From the NCBI GenBank assembly GCA_034509425.1, contig JAVTVJ010000002.1, forward strand, positions 152,797 through 216,796: 64,000 nucleotides of DNA. The letters run 5' to 3'. Below are positions 37,538 to 48,128 of this stretch, piece after piece; position 1 is the first letter of the stretch; each line of letters starts with the position of its first letter. The translations under genes and the position numbers were made by a program. The stretch is from Eopsaltria australis (lineage: Eukaryota; Chordata; Aves; Passeriformes; Petroicidae). Under the pieces are notes generated by a model. The model saw nothing but the letters and a program-made list of their open reading frames with translations, was not told where the DNA came from and made no database searches.

Positions 37538-40500
37538 GAGCTCACCAGGGCTGCACACCCACTGCTCAGCCCTGGCCCTGTGCCCTCAGGTGCCATGTGC
37601 TGCCAGGAGCAGGAAAGCCAATGCAGCAGAGATTTAGATGCAAGGTAAAATCTGGTCTAAAAGAGACCATTTAAAAATGAATTCATGGAGGACCATGTGG
37701 CTGGGGAGCAGAGGGATGCCTTGCCTGTCAGTGTCAGCACACTGTCAGCAGCAGGCAGCTCTGCAGCCAACACAACCAAAACTTGCCCTCTAACAGCCTG
37801 TGTGACAGGAATTTATCAGTCACAGTCTGTCCCCTGGGTGCTGGTGACCCCAAAGCAAAAGCTGCACCTTGTTTGCAGCCAGATCATTGTGGCTCCTGCT
37901 CTGTGCCAGGGCACCCTGGGCCTCTGCTGTGCCATGTCCACAGCTGCTGCAGGCAGGAGTCACCCAGGATGAGGAGCAGTGACGCCTGTGGGCAGTGCTG
38001 GGACCTTTCTGGTTTTCTGCCCATCTCTTTGGGAATGTTTCACTGACAGAACAAGGATAAGGTTGGCCAATGGTGTCAGGGAAAAAAATTCAGGTAAGAA
38101 TTCCCAAAGACAAGCTAAGCATGGGCTTGAGGACATTGGAGTCATTGTGTTGGGAGATGCTGCACCCTTTGACTGCCTCAGAACCATGTTCAGTACCTAA
38201 GTGTCTTGGCAGAAAGCTTCTGTGTCTGAGACTCAGCACAGTATGGCACACAGAGTGCTCAAGCCTGTACTTCATCTGGGTAAAAAACAACACGGACAAA
38301 ATATTAAAGGAACAAAGAGTAGAGGCTCTAAACAACATCAGAAGGAACCAGAGTGAGGGACAAATTTAAAGTAAGAGCATTAAACTGCACATTAGGAGGA
38401 AAGCTGACTTTGGAGCAGTGCAAAGAGGAAAAGAGTAGACATGGTTACACAAATAACCTGTCCCCAAACTGGGGAGAGGCACAGCCTTTGGAATATGGCC
38501 TTGGTGGCATTTCCCCCTGCTGATGGTGTGTCATGGCAGTACTGGATTCCCCTCAGCAAAAACTGGGGTAGAGCCCAAGATTTAGCTCATCTCAAGGATA
38601 GCCAGCTGAGATGTAATGGTCTGAAGCACAGTGTGCTGAACAGATGGCCTGATGGTGCCTGCTGGTCTGAAAGGCTCATTTGCTTCTACAGAGCATCCTG
38701 GGGAAGTCTCACCACAGGGTGTAGAAAGGAGCTCCCCTACCTCCCCTGCCAATGACAGCAGTAGTTCAAATCCCAGCACATTTTGTACTCTGTAAAGGGA
38801 ATTTTGTCTTTCAAATCAGAAATAAATAAAATTACCAGTTAAACGCTCACATTCTTGCACAACATGTATCTCCATACAAGAAAGCTTCATCGGTTCTTTA
38901 TTTGTAAACCACCTCAATACATCTTGTAGAACTCCAAGAAAGCCTCTGGTTTCTCCAGGACTTGAATTTTGGTCCTTAAGCTCTTTTCTTCCAGCAACAC
39001 TGGGTCAGTCCTGGCCCATCCGTGTTTTGGAGAGATGTAAATCTGAAGCTTGGGATGTGTGCAGGAGTGTCTCCTGATAGCACCCCAGAGACCTGACTTC
39101 ATCTGTCCCATCGTGGGGGCTGGCTTGGAAGAGAAACATTCTGCAGCACCTCCCCTCTCATCCTCTTTGTTTCACCTCAGGGAGACTCAGACTTTCCACT
39201 TAAATTCAGGTGCCTTTCTAGACCTCAGCTTATTCTTTCTGACCCATTAACAGCTTTCTACCCATCAGCCTCTTTGAATTCCAATTAGAAATGAAGTTCA
39301 GTTTGCTTCCAATGATTCATGTGGGAAGGCCCATGAGATCTGGGAGAAACAGCAGCTCATCACTTATGTTTATTATTCCAGAGCAGAGTATCACAAATCA
39401 CAAGCAGGGAGATGAGCTGACCTCTAATAATCTAACGTTTTTAGAATATTCCTTTGATTTTTACAGAAGGAAAGGTAACTGAATGTATTTGAAAAGCCAG
39501 AGGCTCTGTCCCTTGCTTAGCATTAGCATCAATCTCTCTGACATTATTTGTGCTAGTTTTCTCCTGGGTATAGAGGTTTAACTGGATTTCAAACATTATC
39601 AAGAAGACTCAAAAGGTAAAGGCCAGATATTTTTATGTTTGCTTGCTGAAATAGTTTTTATTCCATCTCCTTGACTGTGATTATAGAGACACTTCTTGCT
39701 CCTTGAAAACAGTGTTAAATTCACAACTGCTCACAAAGCCATATAAAAGCAATTTATTGCACATCACTGAACACCCTCAAGAGGCCTGAGGCAGCATTAG
39801 CATTTTTATAGGAAGTGCTGGTACATCCTTTTGCACATACCCCACCTGTTCTTTTGTTCCTACATGATGTCTATAGAAGGTACACAAATGCTTTTGCTGG
39901 GCAAAGATGTGCCCAGCCCCACACAAAGGAGCCCAAGCCAGCCAGAGGAGTCTGTAGGGATGCAGTGAGCCACACCAACCTTCACAGACATTTTAACTCC
40001 ATGAAGTGCTGAGGAGGCAGGGTACATGATTACAAATCCATCCTTGCTGACCATGTAAGGCTGGTTTCTTCTGACCAGATAAGCCTTGACTTCTATCACC
40101 TCTGGCTGGGATAGGGACACCAGGCTGGGGCAGGTGGCACTCAGAGGACTCAAGAGGAGAAGTGACTCAGGCTGCCAGACTCCTGCAGGTTTTAAGACAC
40201 ATTTCAGCTGAAATAAAGGTGACCGTCACCAGTGTCATTGACTGGGCAAAGAAATAAACTTAAAATTTCCAAATATAGAAAAACAAAGAACAAAGCAAGC
40301 CACACAGGCTGGTGTTTTCCACCAGGCACAGTAATTCACTGTGTTTACCACCAGTAAATGCCACAGTAAGTCAAATTTAAAACACCAAGATAGTTGGGCT
40401 TTAAAATCAACAAAGTAGTAGCAGAAGAGTTTCATATGAGCTAATATAGATAGTGCAGATTGAAAGTCACTTGGCACCAGGGAGAAGTAAGGGAATTGCT

Positions 40501-41712
40501 CAATTTTTGGCCACACTTCTAAGGGGTTGTAAAAGTTACGTGAGCAAATGGATTTGTTACTTTATCAACTGACAGTCCTTGTGATCAAACTTTTTCTTTT
40601 CCCCTTTTTTTTTGCTTGTTTATTTTAGGACATTCACTCCTGGTACAGAAGGGCAGCAGATGCTGTTCATGGACTACTCTTGGCACAGAGAAGCTGCAGT
40701 TTGGATCTTGGATGCAGGTATATTTACAGAAAAGAAGCATTCAAAAACATCTGCAGCACAAAATCATTTTCAGTTTAGTCTACAGGCCTAAAAGGAAAAA
40801 AAAAAAATTGTCTTTTGCCTGGGCCACTGCTGCAGCTGGCTCCAATTCCTGCACTGCAGAGAGCCAGACTTTGCAGCAGGCTGAAGGCAGCTGCCCACGT
40901 GCTCACTCAGCACACTGAGGGCATCCACGTGTCAGGGGGCACCAAGTTCAGCACAGCTTCACCACCACCTCCAGGGTTTGCTTAGGAGACCACAGTTTGT
41001 GACACTCTGCTCCCAGCTCAGCCCTCCCAGGATTTGGAGATGTCTTGGACAGGGCTGAAATTTTTGGAGAGGCTGTTGCAGCCTCTGCTGAGCACTGACC
41101 ACAGCCAGCTAAAGTAATTTTCTCTCCAAACCTCTGCTGCAGGTGCTGGCAGGGCTCTTTCTGCAGCAGCATCTCAATATCACACAGAGGAGGCTGCAGA
41201 TTTGGTCCTAGGCCACCTCCTGCCCCAAAAGGGTCACTTCTCAGGGAACCCACCCACCTGACAGTGGCAAGCCTAGATCAATTCTTATCCATGGCAGGAA
41301 AGGCAGAGCTGGGCCAGAAAAGCCCACAGCAGGGAATGGGCAAAGTCTTCCTGACTGCAGCCTTGGTAAGCACCTCTCCCGTGTTTGCCATTTAGGAGCA
41401 GATGCTCAGGAGGGTGTTGTGGCTGAGGAGCTGGGTTCACTCCCACCATCCAAAGCTGGCCTTTCCAGGGATGCAGCGACAGGAGAGAGCAAGCTTGTGC
41501 TCCTCACTGCTGCTCCAGCAGCTCTGGCATTTACCTGGGCAATGCATTCCATGGGCCAGGTCCAGGCAGGCACAGAGGAATGTCCCAGGCTCTCTCCCTG
41601 GGCAGGATGTGACTGTCTCCTGTGCTGCTCACCACTGACCTAGCCCAGCCAGCTCAGATCCCCAGTGCCTGACACTGGGGCCAGCATGAGCCCACACCAG
41701 TTCCTGCTGAAA

Positions 41713-41925
41713 AATCACAGAATGATTTGGGGAAAAGGGACCTTTATGTTCATCTGGTCCCAACCCTACTGCTGAGGGCAGTAATGCCACCCTGGATCAG
41801 GTTGCTCAGGGCCCCGTCCCACGTGGCCTTGAACACTTCTAGTAGTGGAGCATCCACAATGTCTCTGGGCAACCTGTGCTACTGCCTCACCATCCTCAGG
41901 CTCAGCATCAGGAGCTGCAAACAGC
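41713..41925 (-). mobile_element. CR1 LINE 3' fragment
   Basis: AAATCACAGAATGATTTGGG marks the reverse complement of a CR1 3' end. It is followed by TTGCTCAGGGCCCCGTCCCA, GGCCTTGAACACTTCTAG and TCTCTGGGCAACCTGTGC, all recognisable CR1 segments. The element is 5'-truncated after about 210 bp. Confidence 0.88.
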
Positions 41926-43384
41926 AAGTGGAGTGACCTGGGCCGTACGCTGGAACAGGGGCAGCCCTTGCTGTGGGGCTGCTCTGGGGCTACCCACATC
42001 CCCACAGGCAGCACCACTTGCTGAACACCCTCCTGCTGCTTATGTGATGCCTTAAATTTGTTCCAACAGTGCAAGAGCAGGGAAAACAGTGTCATTGTGT
42101 GAAATTCTATGTTTCCATCTTTTACTAGCACAGACTTTACTAGAGAACTAACTTCCTAAAATCAGGTTTCCATATAGTTACCAGTGCTCTTCATACCTCT
42201 GAGGGGTCAACCATAGCTTAGAAACTTCCTTTGTCACAAACTTTCCTAAAGGCTCTTATTGTATTTATGATCCCCTAAATGCCCTTGGAAACACCAGGAG
42301 AGTGATAAGAATCAGGCTGGAGGCTTTTTGTCAGCTTTGACTAATGAAAAACCCATTTCATGAAACATAATGTCCTTCTTTCTAAAATGCCGTGTCCATG
42401 TCCCAGACACCAAGGTCTTGGGATGGGGGGGTTCCTAGTTTATGGCTTCATTTCCAAATCCATATGTTCAGATTCAGAAAAGGGGGGCGGGGTTTTTGTT
42501 TCTTTGGGTTGGTGTGTTGGTTGGTTGGTTTAAGAAAAAAAATAAATTCTTAGAGCAGCTACAGGGACTGAAAAATAAACCTCCCATATTCCTCAGTAAA
42601 GCAGTACTTTTTGGCTTGCTACCGAGTTACCTGAAGTGCTGCCATCAGCACAGGAACCACTTAGAACCTAATCAGATCAGTCCAATCTGCTGAGAACTGC
42701 AATTTGCCTTTCTAATGCCAAAATAAAAATTACTAGAAGCAGGTTTTCTGTTTTTCTCCTGAGTTGCAAAACGGGCCGTCACATGGCAAGCAGGAGGGGA
42801 GGGGTGGCCGCCTTCATCCTGGCTCAGTGTCCGGAGGGAGGAGGTCTGAGCTCCAGGATGTGCCAGACACTGCTCTGTGTCACGCAGGCAGAGGCAGTTC
42901 CAGCAAGGATGGGGAGCAAAGCCTTGGCAGCACAGACTGTCACCTGCTTTGCATGGGTGTTGTGTGTTACTAAACCCCTCTCAGCCCCTTTTTGCTTCGT
43001 TTTAGGACTACCTGGGAGAAGGGGAAATAAATTACCTCGGGACGGGAAAAAAAGACAAAAGGAATATAGAAGACATTCCCAAGATGAAACTCCCAGCTGC
43101 CGGTTCTGCAGGTCCTGCAGGTCTTGCCTCGTGGGAGGTTGCAGGTGATGCTACAGGAGCCACAGGCAGCAGCTTTCCCAGCTCAGCGACAGCAGAAAGG
43201 AAGCTTCCTCTGCTTCTGCTGGTCTCCGCTTCCTTCTTGACAAGCATGTTCAGCCCTTCTTCCCCATCGTTCCCTGTGCCAAGGACGTGCAATGTTCCTG
43301 TCAAAGGGTGCTGGAAGAGTTCATGCCCTTGATTTCATAACTCTGAAAGGGGAAAAAGGAAGAACAGCTACAAGAAAAACAGCC

Positions 43385-43590
43385 TGTGAACACCGATTCC
43401 TCCCTGCACCTCACCGCAGAGAGTGCGGCAGGCAGGAGCAGGGCTGGGCTGGCACCGAGCTGCCCTCGGCCTCTGCCCGGGGCTGGGGGCTGGAGCCCCG
43501 CACGCCTCGCCCGCCATGGCCCTGGAGCGCTCCCTGCTCGCCCTCCCCGGGGGCTGACTCAACGACAGGAATGTGTGGGGAATGCCAACA
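43385..43590. promoter_or_regulatory. Small GC-rich patch with AP-1 and TEAD-type motifs
   Basis: A short CpG-containing patch stands out from AT-richer surroundings. At its right edge lie a consensus AP-1 site TGACTCA (43555-43561) and two TEAD-type GGAATG motifs (43568-43573 and 43579-43584). AP-1 with TEAD is a common enhancer combination. No gene start is recognisable beside it, so it is only a candidate distal element. Confidence 0.4.
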
Positions 43591-43651
43591 CTCTGCACTT
43601 GAGAATGGGAAGAAAACAGCAAAAGGAAAACATTACTTGGGCTTATTATTA

Positions 43652-43670
43652 TTTTTTTTTTTTTTTTTTT
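43652..43670. repeat. Poly(T) run of 19
   Basis: There are nineteen consecutive T preceded by ATTATTATTA. It may be a tail remnant or simple slippage. No retroposon body was recognised. Confidence 0.8.
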
Positions 43671-44709
43671 GTGGGAAGCTCGTTAAAAATGTCCTAATTA
43701 AAGAGGGAAGCAGAGCTACAACTAAATTTGTCGGTTTTGCAGTTTTTATGCTTTGCATAGTCCTAGAGTAGTGTATTTTTGAACCCCGTGAGCCACAACT
43801 CTAAACTGGAGACACCCTTCCCTACCCACACCCTCAGGGACCCATTGCAATTCCCACCCCAGCCTCTCACCCTTCAGCCTTCCTCCAGTCCCTCTCTTCG
43901 GGGCAGCAAACCTCCCGCACCACAAGCACCCCCAGCAGCTCCCTGTGCCCTCCTCCTCCTCCTGTAACTCCCTGGCAGTGGCCAGAGCAGCTGTGGGGCT
44001 GGGGCTGGGGGCTGCTGTGCTCTGCCACCACCACCCAGTGCCCACTGCTCACCAGGGAGGTGTTGTCCATTGTCAAAGTGGTCCTTCTGCAGCAGCCTTT
44101 CCCTGGCTGCTGCCTCCTTCCAGGAGACCTCCCCTGTTGCTCAAGCCTTGCCAGTCCCCGTGACATGCTCCCCCTGCTCAGGCAGGTTTATGAGGCCTTA
44201 GAAGATACGTGATGTGTCCTACACTGTCATGTAGGACAGCTGTACCTTTTAGGAACCTCTCAGCAAGCAGCTGTGGAAGTGCTGGTTCAGAATAAAATAT
44301 CAGATATAAACAATTCTGGACATTCTTAGAAAAAAGAATTGGGTACACACACACAGTGCCGTATGTTTCTCTCTGAAACACTGAAGGTAGCCCAGTCCTG
44401 GCTCTGGTATGCTGAGAGTACAAAAAGGGAGAGCTTAAAGGTGCTCCACCACAGATTTAATTTTCTTCTTGTGGCCTCAGGATCAGGAGAGTTTTCCAAG
44501 ATGTCCTTAGAAATTTGATGCAAAGGAAATAGCATGTGTCCTGGGTTAGGCCAGAGGGGTCAAAATCTAGGAAGTGATCTGGGTTGCAGGAATGCAGGAA
44601 GAAATACAACTTCCTTCCTGCGAGAGAGAGAGCCAATAATCAGGTAGTTTTAAGAATTGATAGGTAGGTAAACCAATTAAAAAGTTGGTCCGCCTTCAAG
44701 GAAAAACCA

Positions 44710-44717
44710 TATATAAG
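44710..44717 (+). promoter_or_regulatory. TATA box of the 5' LTR
   Basis: TATATAAG follows CCA and precedes CAGAGACTCTCTG. The same motif recurs in the 3' LTR at 46660-46667, so it is conserved between the copies and is the likely promoter core. Confidence 0.75.
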
Positions 44718-46045
44718 CAGAGACTCTCTGACGCTCTTCCTCTTTGGACCTGCTGCTGCTGTGTAGAGAGGAGCAGCTCCTGCTTCTCTCACTGGTGAGG
44801 CCCAAGCGCTTCCCCCCCCCCGCCCCCCCCCGCCCTTTCCAAAGGAGGGATGGGGGGGGGAAGGGAGGTTTTTACGGCAGCCGTGCCGCTGCAGCCGGGC
44901 AGGCATGGGGGAGGAAACGATTGGAATTTTCAGCAAATCCAGCTCAGCCGGTGTGTCAGCTACACGAGAGGGAGAGCCAGGCCCCTGCTCCGGGCCAGGA
45001 AAGGACCAGGCCGGACTCCATCCAGCTCGGGCCAGGCCCTGCCCTGTCACCCCAGGCCTAGATGGCCCCACCAGGCCGAGCCAGCTTGGCCGAGCCAAGC
45101 AGAGACTCTGAGAGCGTCTGGCATTCAGCTCGGACCTGTTCAAGCAGCCCGGCAAAGAGCACGTGATCCTCACACTGCCGGAGAGAGAGAGACAGAGATT
45201 AACTCTCTCCATGCCTGGACTAAACTCACAGACACTCATCCTTCCTCGCAGAGAGAGGAACGAGTGAAGACATCTACATAGTGCAGCGCAGAGACTTTAC
45301 AGTCAGTGAAGAAAGCAGAACTGATACCTAGAGGGAGGTTCATGGGAAGTTGCTTCAAGAGTGAAGCTGAAAACTCTTTTGGAGAACCATGGTTGGGGAC
45401 TGAGCTAATAAATTCTCTGTAATATATGAAGATATAGTCCAAAGGGGATGTGAGGTTCTTATTGCAGCCAATGAACTGAAATACCTAAGTACAGACAAGT
45501 AAGTGTTGAAAAAGTACAGCCTGATGAGAAACTAGAACCAAGAGAGAGGAGAGGCTGTGACTCAGAGCCCTGGTCCCGGGGAGAATGCTAGAGAACCTGA
45601 GTTGTCAGGAGAACCTGTGCTGATAAGCACAGAAGAAGGGATTTTCTTTGTTGCTGCAATTGAACTGGGCATCCTTAAAACAGGTACCCTGTGGACTGTT
45701 CATAACCCACCATAGTGGCTGTGGGAAGGCTACTGGTGTGGGAGAGATCCACCATTAAGCTGGACTTTGCTCCGGGCGGCGGTTAATGGTGAGGCAGAAG
45801 ACCCATAAAACTGTATTTTTCTTACAGAAGATCCATGGTGTAAGCAAAAGAAACTTCTCTTCCTAAATGAACTGGAACAAGAGCTGTTTCTGAGGTGGTA
45901 AACTGACTGGAAGTCAAAGTGTTGTCTTTTGTATGTTGTCAGGGAGAATGAAATGGAGAGGTGGGGAAGGAGGGGTGGTCTGGGGAGTTTGTTCTGGTTT
46001 TTTTCTTGAGTTTTTTTTCTTTTTTCCCTTTGTCTTAGATATATT

Positions 46046-46051
46046 AATAAA
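46046..46051 (+). terminator. Poly(A) signal of the 5' LTR
   Basis: AATAAA is followed by a G/T-rich stretch (TTCTTTGTACTTTATAAAGT) that could serve as the downstream element. The 3' LTR has the same signal at 47986-47991. Confidence 0.75.
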
Positions 46052-46193
46052 ACTTCTTTGTACTTTATAAAGTTTGAGCCTGCTTTGCCTACTCCTGATC
46101 CTTATCCCACAACAGGCGGTCAAGTAAATTTGGGTGGGTGTGCTGGCATTTGGCCACAAACCTGAATGGGCGAACTAAAACCACGACATTCAA

Positions 46194-46211
46194 TGGTGCG
46201 TTGGCCGGGAA
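46194..46211 (+). other. Primer binding site, tRNA-Gly type
   Basis: TGGTGCGTTGGCCGGGAA is the complement of the 3' end of a tRNA-Gly of the CCC/UCC type (...CCCGGCCAACGCA plus CCA). All 18 bases match my recollection of that tRNA. It begins five bases after the LTR end, as expected for a retroviral PBS, and an extra A follows before TCGAACC. Confidence 0.8.
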
Positions 46212-46474
46212 ATCGAACCAAATAATGGGCAAATTGATGGGAGTTTTGAGATAAGGATTGATTAGGAGAAATAATAGGCAAAGCATGTATTAAAATACAA
46301 GATAAAGTAAATGGTAGTAGAAACTGTGTATTGTAGTAGTCATATAAAGTCTAGAGGTGGAGGTTTGTGTAAGAAGCTTTCTGCTTAGTTTAGTAATTTT
46401 TCTTATTCTAAGTAAAGATTGTATAATTAATGTAATTTTGATAATAAGTCTTATATATGGTTTTTCCTGAAGGC

Positions 46475-46485
46475 GAGAGGTGGAA
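46475..46485 (+). other. Imperfect polypurine tract
   Basis: GAGAGGTGGAA lies directly before the TG of the 3' LTR, where the plus-strand primer of a retroelement is expected. One T interrupts the purines. Confidence 0.6.
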
Positions 46486-48128
46486 TGTCCTGGGTTAGGC
46501 CAGAGAGGTCAAAATCTAGGAAGTGATCTGGGCTGCAGGAATGCAGGAAGAAATACAACTTCCTTCCTGCGAGAGAGAGAGCCAATAATCAGGTAGTTTT
46601 AAGAATTGATAGGTAGGTAAACCAATTAAAAAGTTGGTCCGCCTTCAAGGAAAAAACCATATATAAGCAGAGACTCTCTGACGCTCTTCCTCTTTGGACC
46701 TGCTGCTGCTGTGTAGAGAGGAGCAGCTCCTGCTTCTCTCACTGGTGAGGCCCAAGCGCTTTCCCCCCCCCCCCCGCCTTTCCAAAGGAGGGATGGGGGG
46801 GGGGAAGGGAGGTTTTTACGGCAGCCGTGCCGCTGCAGCCGGGCAGGCATGGGGGAGGAAACGATTGGAATTTTCAGCAAATCCAGCTCAGCCGGTGTGT
46901 CAGCTACACAAGAGGGAGAGCCGGGCCAGGCAAGGACCGGGCCGGACTCCATCCAGCTCGGGCCAGGCCCTGCCCTGTCACCCCGGGCCCAGATGGCCCT
47001 ACCAGGCCGAGCCAGCTCCGCAGAGCCGGGCAGAGACTCTTGAGAGCGTCTGGCATCCAGCTCGGACCTGTTCAAACAGCCCGGCAAGAGCACGTGATCC
47101 TTACACTGCCGGAGAGAGAGAGAGAGACAGAGATTAACTCTCTCCATGCCTGGACTAAACTCACAGACATCCATCCTTCCTCGCAGAGAGAGGAACGAGT
47201 GAGGACATCTACATAGTGCAGCGCAGAGACTTTACAGTCAGTGAGGAAAGCAGAACTGATACCTAGAGGGAGGTGCATGAGAAGTTGCTTCAAAAATGAA
47301 GCTGAAAACTCTTTTGGAGAACCATGGTTGGGGACTGAGCTAATAAATTCTCTGTAATATATGAAGATATAGTCCAAAGGGGGATGTGAGGTTCTTATTG
47401 CAGCCAATGAACTGAAATACCTAAGTACAGACAAGTAAGTGTTGGAAAAAGTACAGCCTGATGAGAAACTAGAACCAAGAGAGAAGAGAGGCTGTGACTC
47501 AGAGCCCTGGTCCCGGGGAGAATGCTAGAGAACCTGAGTTGTCAGGAGAACCTGTGCTGCTAAGCACAGAAGAAAGGGATTTTCTTTGTTGCTGCAATTG
47601 AACTAGGCATCCTTAAAACAGGTACCCTGTGGACTGTTCATAACCCACCATAGTGGCTGTGGGAAGGCTACTGGGGTGGGAGAGATCCACCATTAAGTTG
47701 GACTTTGCTCCGGGCGGCGGTTAATGGTGAGGCAGAAGACCCATAAAAACTGTATTTTTCTTACAGAAGATCCATGGTGTAAGCAAAAGAAACTTCTCTC
47801 CCTAAATGAACTGGAACAAGAGCTGTTTCTGAGGTGGTAAACTGACTAGAGGTCAAAGTGTTGTCTTTTGTATGTTGTCAGGGAGAATGAAATGGAGAGG
47901 TGGTGAAGGAGGGGTGGTCTGGGAGTTTGTTCTGGTTTTTTTTCTTGAGTTTTTTTTTCTTTTTTCCCTTTGTCTTAGATATATTAATAAAACTTCTTTG
48001 TACTTTATAAAGTTTGAGCCTGCTTTGCCTACTCCTAATCCTTATCTCACAACAAGCAATCAAGTAAATTTAGGTAAGTGTGCTGGCATTTAGCCACAAA
48101 CCTGAATAAGCGAACTAAAACCACGACA
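46486..48128 (+). repeat. 3' LTR (1643 bp)
   Basis: This is a near copy of the 5' LTR, with TATATAAG at 46660-46667, AATAAA at 47986-47991, a donor GT at 46745 and an acceptor AG at 47765-47766 all retained. Its last 90 bases are distinctive: ten G-to-A differences from the 5' LTR lie within 48037-48109, with one C-to-T and no reverse change. Confidence 0.88.

Larger units (their letters stand above)
30320..44530. other. Intergenic region downstream of ODF1
   Basis: This is about 14 kb with no recognisable coding exon. It contains CR1 fragments at 31.82-32.09 and 41.71-41.92 kb, a CA microsatellite at 37.51 kb and a GC-rich patch at 43.38-43.59 kb. KLF10, expected next in the vertebrate order, was looked for by its C2H2 zinc-finger pattern and not found. 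Confidence 0.65.
44537..46188 (+). repeat. 5' LTR (1652 bp)
   Basis: It begins TGTCCTGGGTT and ends CACGACA. A TATA box (TATATAAG, 44710-44717) predicts a start near 44740, and AATAAA lies at 46046-46051. This gives U3 of about 200 bp, R of about 1.3 kb and U5 of about 120 bp, an unusually long R. Within R there is a consensus donor (CTG|GTGAGG, GT at 44795) and a strong acceptor (TTTTTCTTACAG, AG at 45826-45827). Confidence 0.88.
46189..46485 (+). other. Interior of the LTR element (297 bp, non-coding)
   Basis: This holds the PBS, a nine-codon open frame at 46225-46254 that starts Met-Gly-Lys and then stops, AT-rich sequence, and an imperfect polypurine tract. The Met-Gly start sits where gag would begin, and retroviral Gag often starts with Gly at position 2 for myristoylation. 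This may therefore be a gag stump, but nine codons are too few to prove it. No protease, polymerase or envelope motif is present. Confidence 0.75.
44537..48128 (+). mobile_element. Non-autonomous LTR element (LTR - 297-bp interior - LTR)
   Basis: Two directly repeated LTRs (44537-46188 and 46486-48128) flank a 297-bp interior. Both begin TGTCCTGGGTTAGGCC and end ACCACGACA, so they have the retroviral TG...CA termini. The interior starts with a tRNA-Gly-type primer binding site five bases after the 5' LTR and ends with an imperfect purine tract at the 3' LTR. It has no gag, pol or env, so movement would have needed enzymes from another element. I compared the LTRs by eye. They differ by roughly 3% substitutions plus small indels, including a gap of about 16 bp and variable C runs, so the element is fairly young. 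I see no matching target-site duplication (GCATG before, GAGGG after). The LTR start resembles avian endogenous retrovirus LTRs, but the exact family was not identified. Confidence 0.88.

Noticed and set aside
42783..43771. Several 90-159-codon frames around a GC-rich patch
   Set aside because: I looked for a KLF10 exon here because of synteny, but there are no C2H2 zinc-finger motifs and no familiar N-terminal sequence.
44640..47216. Paired 129-199-codon frames inside the two LTRs
   Set aside because: They lie in the GC-rich R region of both LTRs, on both strands, and show no retroviral domain. They are duplicated only because the LTR is.
44537..48128. Reading the two LTR copies as a segmental tandem duplication
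   Set aside because: TG...CA ends, a tRNA-Gly primer binding site right after the first copy and a purine tract right before the second fit an LTR element better.
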